In this document: piece by piece, positions 11,926 through 15,065 of the stretch
Numbering within the stretch: the stretch's first letter is position 1
Layout of the letters: every line of letters begins with the position of its first letter
NCBI GenBank assembly: GCA_038046485.1
Contig: JBBSWA010000060.1
Coordinates: 1-15,065, forward strand
DNA: 15,065 nt
Direction of reading: 5' to 3'
DNA from: JBBSWA01 sp038046485
Lineage (GTDB): Archaea > Nanobdellota > Nanobdellia > Woesearchaeales > SM23-78
Position numbers and translations under genes: made by a program
The notes under the pieces: model-generated
What the model saw: only the letters and a program-made list of their open reading frames with translations
The model's database searches: none
What the model was told of the DNA's origin: nothing

Positions 11926-13047
11926 ATGAAAAAAACTTGGCTCGGATTGATTCTTCTTGTATTTCTCATAAGTTGTTCAACAAAACAAGATGAAAGTATC
12001 ATCAAGTGGGGTTTCATTGCTCCACTTACAGGCAGCAGTGTTACCTATGGAATGCCTGGCCTAAACTCAGCCAAGATTGCCATAGATGAAATCAACGCTG
12101 CAGGGGGCATCAATGGTAAAAAAGTAGAGCTCATCGTTGAAGATGGAAAATGTGAAGGGGTAACTGCTGTAACTGCTGCTAAAAAATTAATTGATATCAA
12201 CAAAGTAAAGGTCATTTTTGGGGGTCATTGTAGTACAGAGAGTATAGCCATTATTCCAGTAAGCCGAGAAGCGGATATCTTTCAGATTGCCAGCACCACT
12301 TCAAGTCCAGTATACTCAGGCCAGTACAGGTATGCCTTGCGCACAACCGCTTCAACCAATCATTATGCAAAGATCCAAGCCGAAGTGGCTTGGAAAAAGG
12401 GCTATCGCACCATAGCCATATTGGAAGAGCAAAGAGATTTTCCTAAGGCTGTCGTGGACTCGTTCAGCAGCCGATTTAAAGAGTTAGGCGGATCAATCTT
12501 GGCAGTGGAAACCTTTGCCCCAGAGAGCGCAGATTTTCGCACAGAGCTTTTGAAGCTTGAAAAAACAAACCCGGATGCTTTCCTAGTTAGTACAGGGGGA
12601 ACAGGCTCAACAGGCCTTATTTTTAGGCAGTTGAAAGAACTCGCAATTGAAGTGCCTGTGATGGGCAATGCCGTTACAATCAATCAAGCAGCATGGAATC
12701 AATCTGGGGAAAGCATGCCTTCATCCGCTTGGGCCGTAACACAACATGTGGATATGAATGCAAGCCCCATAACAAAGCACTTCCATGAAGAATACACCAG
12801 GCGATTTGGCGACTCCCCCATTGATTGGTCTTACACCGCTGAGTCGTACGACGCCATCAAGCTCTTCGCCGAGTTTTACGCCAAGTGCGGCTATGACAAT
12901 GAGTGCCTCCGAAGCGAATTCGTGAATATAAAAGGTCGAGTCATTGCTTCCGGCACCGTTACCTTTGATGAAAACACAGAGCCCTTACACAAGTACGCCC
13001 TCACCCATGTTGAAAACGGAAAAAACGTGTACGAGCCCATCGAATAG
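11926..13047 (+). CDS. ABC-type solute-binding lipoprotein (Leu/Ile/Val-binding, Peripla_BP_6 type)
   Basis: A 373-residue type I periplasmic-binding protein. The N-terminus has two lysines, a hydrophobic core and the lipobox L-I-S-C17, so the mature protein is probably lipid-anchored outside the cell. The body starts with IKWGFIAPLTGSSVTYG and NSAKIAIDEINAAGGINGKK, the standard start of LivJ-like receptors, followed by VIFGGHCSTESIA and a second lobe with RTIAILEEQRDFPK and TGGTGSTGLIFRQL. The family binds branched-chain amino acids, amides, urea or similar; the ligand here is not known. No permease or ATPase gene is adjacent; the next gene is PCNA. Divergence from a TrmB-like regulator suggests ligand-responsive control. 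Confidence 0.92.
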   Translation: MKKTWLGLILLVFLISCSTKQDESIIKWGFIAPLTGSSVTYGMPGLNSAKIAIDEINAAGGINGKKVELIVEDGKCEGVTAVTAAKKLIDINKVKVIFGGHCSTESIAIIPVSREADIFQIASTTSSPVYSGQYRYALRTTASTNHYAKIQAEVAWKKGYRTIAILEEQRDFPKAVVDSFSSRFKELGGSILAVETFAPESADFRTELLKLEKTNPDAFLVSTGGTGSTGLIFRQLKELAIEVPVMGNAVTINQAAWNQSGESMPSSAWAVTQHVDMNASPITKHFHEEYTRRFGDSPIDWSYTAESYDAIKLFAEFYAKCGYDNECLRSEFVNIKGRVIASGTVTFDENTEPLHKYALTHVENGKNVYEPIE

Positions 13048-13064
13048 CATTTTTTAGCACCATA

Positions 13065-13077
13065 AAACATATAAACC
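13065..13077 (+). promoter_or_regulatory. TATA box of the PCNA gene
   Basis: AAACATATAAACC, centred about 45 bases before the ATG at 13116, predicts a leader of roughly 20 bases. GAGGGGT at 13104-13110 serves as ribosome binding site 5 bases before the start. Confidence 0.68.
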
Positions 13078-13115
13078 ACCGTCAGCTCCAGACTACTACG
13101 CAAGAGGGGTATTGG

Positions 13116-13853
13116 ATGAAACTAAGTTTAGCTGAGCCGAGATTCTTAAAGGATAGCATCACAATCATTTCAGACTTGGTTTCCGAAGCTCGTTTCAAAG
13201 TCACTCCCGACGCAATCGAACTCATTGCAATGGACCCCGCCAATGTGGCTATGGTCATTTTCAAGCTTCTCAGCAGCACCTTTGTTGAATACAATGTGGA
13301 TAAGGAACAAGTTCTTGCCATCAATCTCAACGATTTAAAACAAGTCTTAAAGCGTGCAAAACCCAACGAAACTTTAACAATAGAAACAGAGCCGGGCAAG
13401 TTGAAGCTAACGTTAAAGAGCACGACCACACGCACCTTTTCCTTGCCGCTCATTGAAGTGGAAGAAAAAGAGCAGAAGATTCCTAATTTAGAGTTTAAAT
13501 CAGTAATTGAATTGCCCAGTTCCTTGTTTAATGAGGCCATTGAGGATTGTGACATCATTGGGGATGCCGTTAGCTTGCAAGCAGAGGAAACAAAGTTCAG
13601 TGTTTCTGCCGCAGGGGACTTGAGTAAAGCCAATGTGGAGATTCCTTCAGATCATGAAACCAAGATCAAAACCGATGGAAAGCAGAAGAGCAAGTACAGC
13701 ATTGAATACTTGAAGAAAATGATTCAAGGCTCTAAGCTTTCAGACAAAGTCGAAGTCAAGTTCAGCAACAATTATCCATTGATGCTCGAATATAAAGTCT
13801 TAAACCGCGTTCAGCTCTCCTTCATTCTAGCGCCAAGAGTCGATACGGAGTAA
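13116..13853 (+). CDS. pcn: DNA polymerase sliding clamp (PCNA)
   Basis: A 245-residue clamp subunit, the usual length for archaeal PCNA, forming a trimeric ring that tethers DNA polymerase, FEN1, ligase and other factors to DNA. Recognisable are the N-terminal repeat with VSEARFKVTPDAIELIAMDPANVAMV, the block LNDLKQVLKRAKPNETL, the interdomain connector around LIEVEEKEQKIPNLEF, the second repeat with SSLFNEAIEDCDIIGD, and the C-terminal LAPRVDTE that contributes to binding of PIP-box peptides. It has its own promoter and ribosome binding site (GAGGGGT). The large open frame on the opposite strand is a shadow. Confidence 0.96.
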   Translation: MKLSLAEPRFLKDSITIISDLVSEARFKVTPDAIELIAMDPANVAMVIFKLLSSTFVEYNVDKEQVLAINLNDLKQVLKRAKPNETLTIETEPGKLKLTLKSTTTRTFSLPLIEVEEKEQKIPNLEFKSVIELPSSLFNEAIEDCDIIGDAVSLQAEETKFSVSAAGDLSKANVEIPSDHETKIKTDGKQKSKYSIEYLKKMIQGSKLSDKVEVKFSNNYPLMLEYKVLNRVQLSFILAPRVDTE

Positions 13854-13906
13854 TTCATCATTCGGGATTGAAGTCTTAAAAATTTCATTACCTGGTGAAT
13901 ATCTGC

Positions 13907-13921
13907 TACGAATTCTTCGTA
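13907..13921. repeat. Inverted repeat downstream of PCNA
   Basis: TACGAA-TTC-TTCGTA, a perfect 6-base stem with a 3-base loop, lies 54 bases after the PCNA stop. It is not followed by a T run on either strand, so it is not a clear terminator. The rest of 13854-13950 shows nothing else. Confidence 0.35.
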
Positions 13922-13954
13922 AAAGGATTGTACAGGAATCGCATTTTGTCTGGC

Positions 13955-13970
13955 CGAAACTATTTATAAC
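13955..13970 (+). promoter_or_regulatory. Orphan promoter pointing into the nucleotidyltransferase 3' end
   Basis: CGAAACTATTTATAAC has a BRE-like part and a good TATA box. Transcription would start near 13993, run over a 5-codon frame (ATG at 14001) and then antisense to the nucleotidyltransferase gene. A T-rich stretch at 14053-14058 could end it. Confidence 0.4.
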
Positions 13971-14027
13971 CTCCTTGGTTATGTGGTCGAAGCGCCGTTG
14001 ATGAAGAAAACTGAATAATATCTACGA

Positions 14028-14711
14028 TCAAAAGCCCATAACTGTTTTCTTATGTTTTTCAAAGGTTTTCTGGTCAAAATACCCATAGACTCCAGACAAT
14101 CCGTCATGAAATTGTCTCGAGTTCACTTTTTCTATGATTTTAACCATTCGATCTCTTAGGTTGTATCGCAGGCTTACTTCAGCTTTGATCCATGCTTCAT
14201 CCTTCGCATAAGGGAGCATCATAAAAACATCTCGGATGTCAGTAGACCTGCATGAGATGATTTTCATGACCAATAGTGCATCTAGGTTAATGATCTTCAA
14301 TTTGAGTTCTTCGAGGATGGTTTTTCCTTTCAAAACTCTTGTTTGAGAGTGTTTAAAGACCCAATCTGCTGTAAAGGTAGATTCAGTCATTCGGTCGAGT
14401 ACTTTCCAGATAAGGATGTCTATACTTACGGAAAAGTGGTGGTCAAGTTTTTTTTCATATCTTGAAAAGTTTCCCGAATAGCCTACTTCTTTAGGAGGAT
14501 GTTTTTTTGTATAGCTTATTTTCCGTAGTATTTTCTCTATTTTTCTAAGTTCGTTTTCATCTCGAATGACAACATCACAATCCACTGAAAATCTTGGCAG
14601 TGTATAAGCATTGACAGCGTAGCCACCTATAACAACAAAGGCACAGTTTCTTAGCTCTTGTAGGGTTTTAAAAATCTCTTCTTCTCTTAATGTAAACAAG
14701 TTCTTAATCAT
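14028..14711 (-). CDS. Nucleotidyltransferase, AbiEii/MNT-like
   Basis: A 227-residue protein of the DNA polymerase beta-type nucleotidyltransferase superfamily. The active-site signature is present: G29-G30-Y-A-V in strand-turn, then D44-C-D46 and a third acidic residue D98 in VSIDILI. Later LKLKIINLDALLVMKIIS and STDIRDVFMML match the helical region that follows the catalytic core in AbiEii-like proteins. Such proteins transfer nucleotides to RNA or protein; several are toxins of toxin-antitoxin or phage-defence pairs. Its ATG overlaps the stop of the upstream small gene (ATGA at 14708-14711), implying coupled translation. Toxin function is inference. Confidence 0.8.
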   Translation of the reverse strand: MIKNLFTLREEEIFKTLQELRNCAFVVIGGYAVNAYTLPRFSVDCDVVIRDENELRKIEKILRKISYTKKHPPKEVGYSGNFSRYEKKLDHHFSVSIDILIWKVLDRMTESTFTADWVFKHSQTRVLKGKTILEELKLKIINLDALLVMKIISCRSTDIRDVFMMLPYAKDEAWIKAEVSLRYNLRDRMVKIIEKVNSRQFHDGLSGVYGYFDQKTFEKHKKTVMGF

Positions 14712-14980
14712 GCAATTCCTCTATGTTTATCTTCCATGTATCTTGTTGCATACGCATAGATATCGTTTGACCTCGCATACCGTATGGTTTCTTTGAAGGG
14801 ATCAACCTTGAATCCATTTTTCTCTTCAGAAGACAATCGATCTACTGGAATTAAGATGATGTATTCCCCGATGGTAGCGCCCGTCTCAACGTAATTGGGG
14901 ATCTCATTCATGTTGAAAAAGGCTTTCCAATGGTTCAAGTCTTTTTTTAAAATCTTGATAAAATAAGGGGACTTTTCCAT
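14708..14980 (-). CDS. Small partner of the nucleotidyltransferase, possibly longer or frameshifted at its N-terminus
   Basis: At least 90 residues from the ATG at 14980, mixed alpha/beta with no DNA-binding motif in the visible part. GAGGC lies only 1-2 bases before that ATG, too close for a normal ribosome binding site. The same frame stays open for 26 more codons up to a TAA at 15059-15061, and those codons look like protein (EYAFTQSSAVEIWSDF) and lead smoothly into MEKSPYFIK, yet contain no usual start codon. A run of seven A residues on the coding strand (about 15047-15053) lies just inside that stop. So the real gene may run beyond the window through a frameshift or sequencing error. 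Its tight overlap with the nucleotidyltransferase suggests an antitoxin or cofactor role, unproven. Confidence 0.58.
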   Translation of the reverse strand: MEKSPYFIKILKKDLNHWKAFFNMNEIPNYVETGATIGEYIILIPVDRLSSEEKNGFKVDPFKETIRYARSNDIYAYATRYMEDKHRGIA

Positions 14981-15065
14981 GCCTCTTTGTACATAGGAAA
15001 AATCAGACCAAATTTCTACAGCAGATGACTGGGTGAAGGCATATTCTTTTTTTGCATCTTATCTT

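Noticed and set aside
13082..13633. A 183-codon open frame on the minus strand
   Set aside because: It is antisense to the clearly coding PCNA gene, has a Ser/Leu-rich composition typical of shadow frames, and has no promoter or ribosome binding site.
13998..14014. TGATGA followed by CTGA, as a C/D box RNA
   Set aside because: The boxes are only about 7 bases apart, the first base of box C does not fit, and there is no terminal stem.
1..15065. CRISPR array, insertion sequence, rRNA or phage structural genes
   Set aside because: No regularly spaced repeats, transposase or integrase motifs, or rRNA sequence were seen on either strand.

Overview
The window looks like a piece of a small, compact archaeal genome. 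The archaeal signs are a sliding clamp (PCNA), an archaeal-type RNase J, a TrmB-family regulator, TATA-like boxes about 25-30 bases before many start codons (leaderless transcripts), and a tRNA whose introns sit in bulge-helix-bulge (BHB) motifs. The many short unassigned proteins and some bacterial-looking enzymes would fit a DPANN-type archaeon (Woesearchaeota or Pacearchaeota-like). That placement is inference from gene content, not a phylogeny.

Layout. 1-2245: three tandem paralogues of a methyltransferase-like protein on the + strand, two of them behind a near-identical promoter. 2246-3670: a minus-strand pair, methylthioadenosine phosphorylase downstream of a HAD phosphatase. 3798-4907: a bacterial-type glucokinase, divergent from that pair. 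4976-6543: a three-gene operon of acidic, helical proteins of unknown function. 6631-7863: a membrane-anchored 410-residue protein with a JAMM-like motif, behind the same promoter type as the methyltransferase-like genes. 7959-8126: tRNA-Leu(CAA) interrupted by two introns, followed by a structured trailer. 8204-8791: a metallo-beta-lactamase-fold hydrolase. 8875-9648: two small membrane proteins on the minus strand, one Cys-rich. 9761-11086: RNase J, converging on a TrmB-like regulator (11083-11838). The regulator is divergent from a solute-binding lipoprotein (11926-13047), with two palindromes between their promoters. 13116-13853: PCNA. 14028 to the window end: a minus-strand nucleotidyltransferase and a small partner that may be a toxin-antitoxin-like pair.

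How the parts fit. Housekeeping genes (tRNA, RNase J, PCNA, MTA salvage, glucokinase) are mixed with taxon-specific genes. Two translation styles are visible. Leaderless genes have a TATA box about 25-28 bases before the start. Other genes (glucokinase, PCNA, the Cys-rich protein, the second gene of the coiled-coil operon) have a leader or an upstream gene and a GAGG-type ribosome binding site. The most notable items are the two-intron tRNA with a 7-base middle exon, the promoter module shared by two methyltransferase-like genes and the 410-residue protein, and the coiled-coil operon. No CRISPR array, insertion sequence or rRNA was seen.
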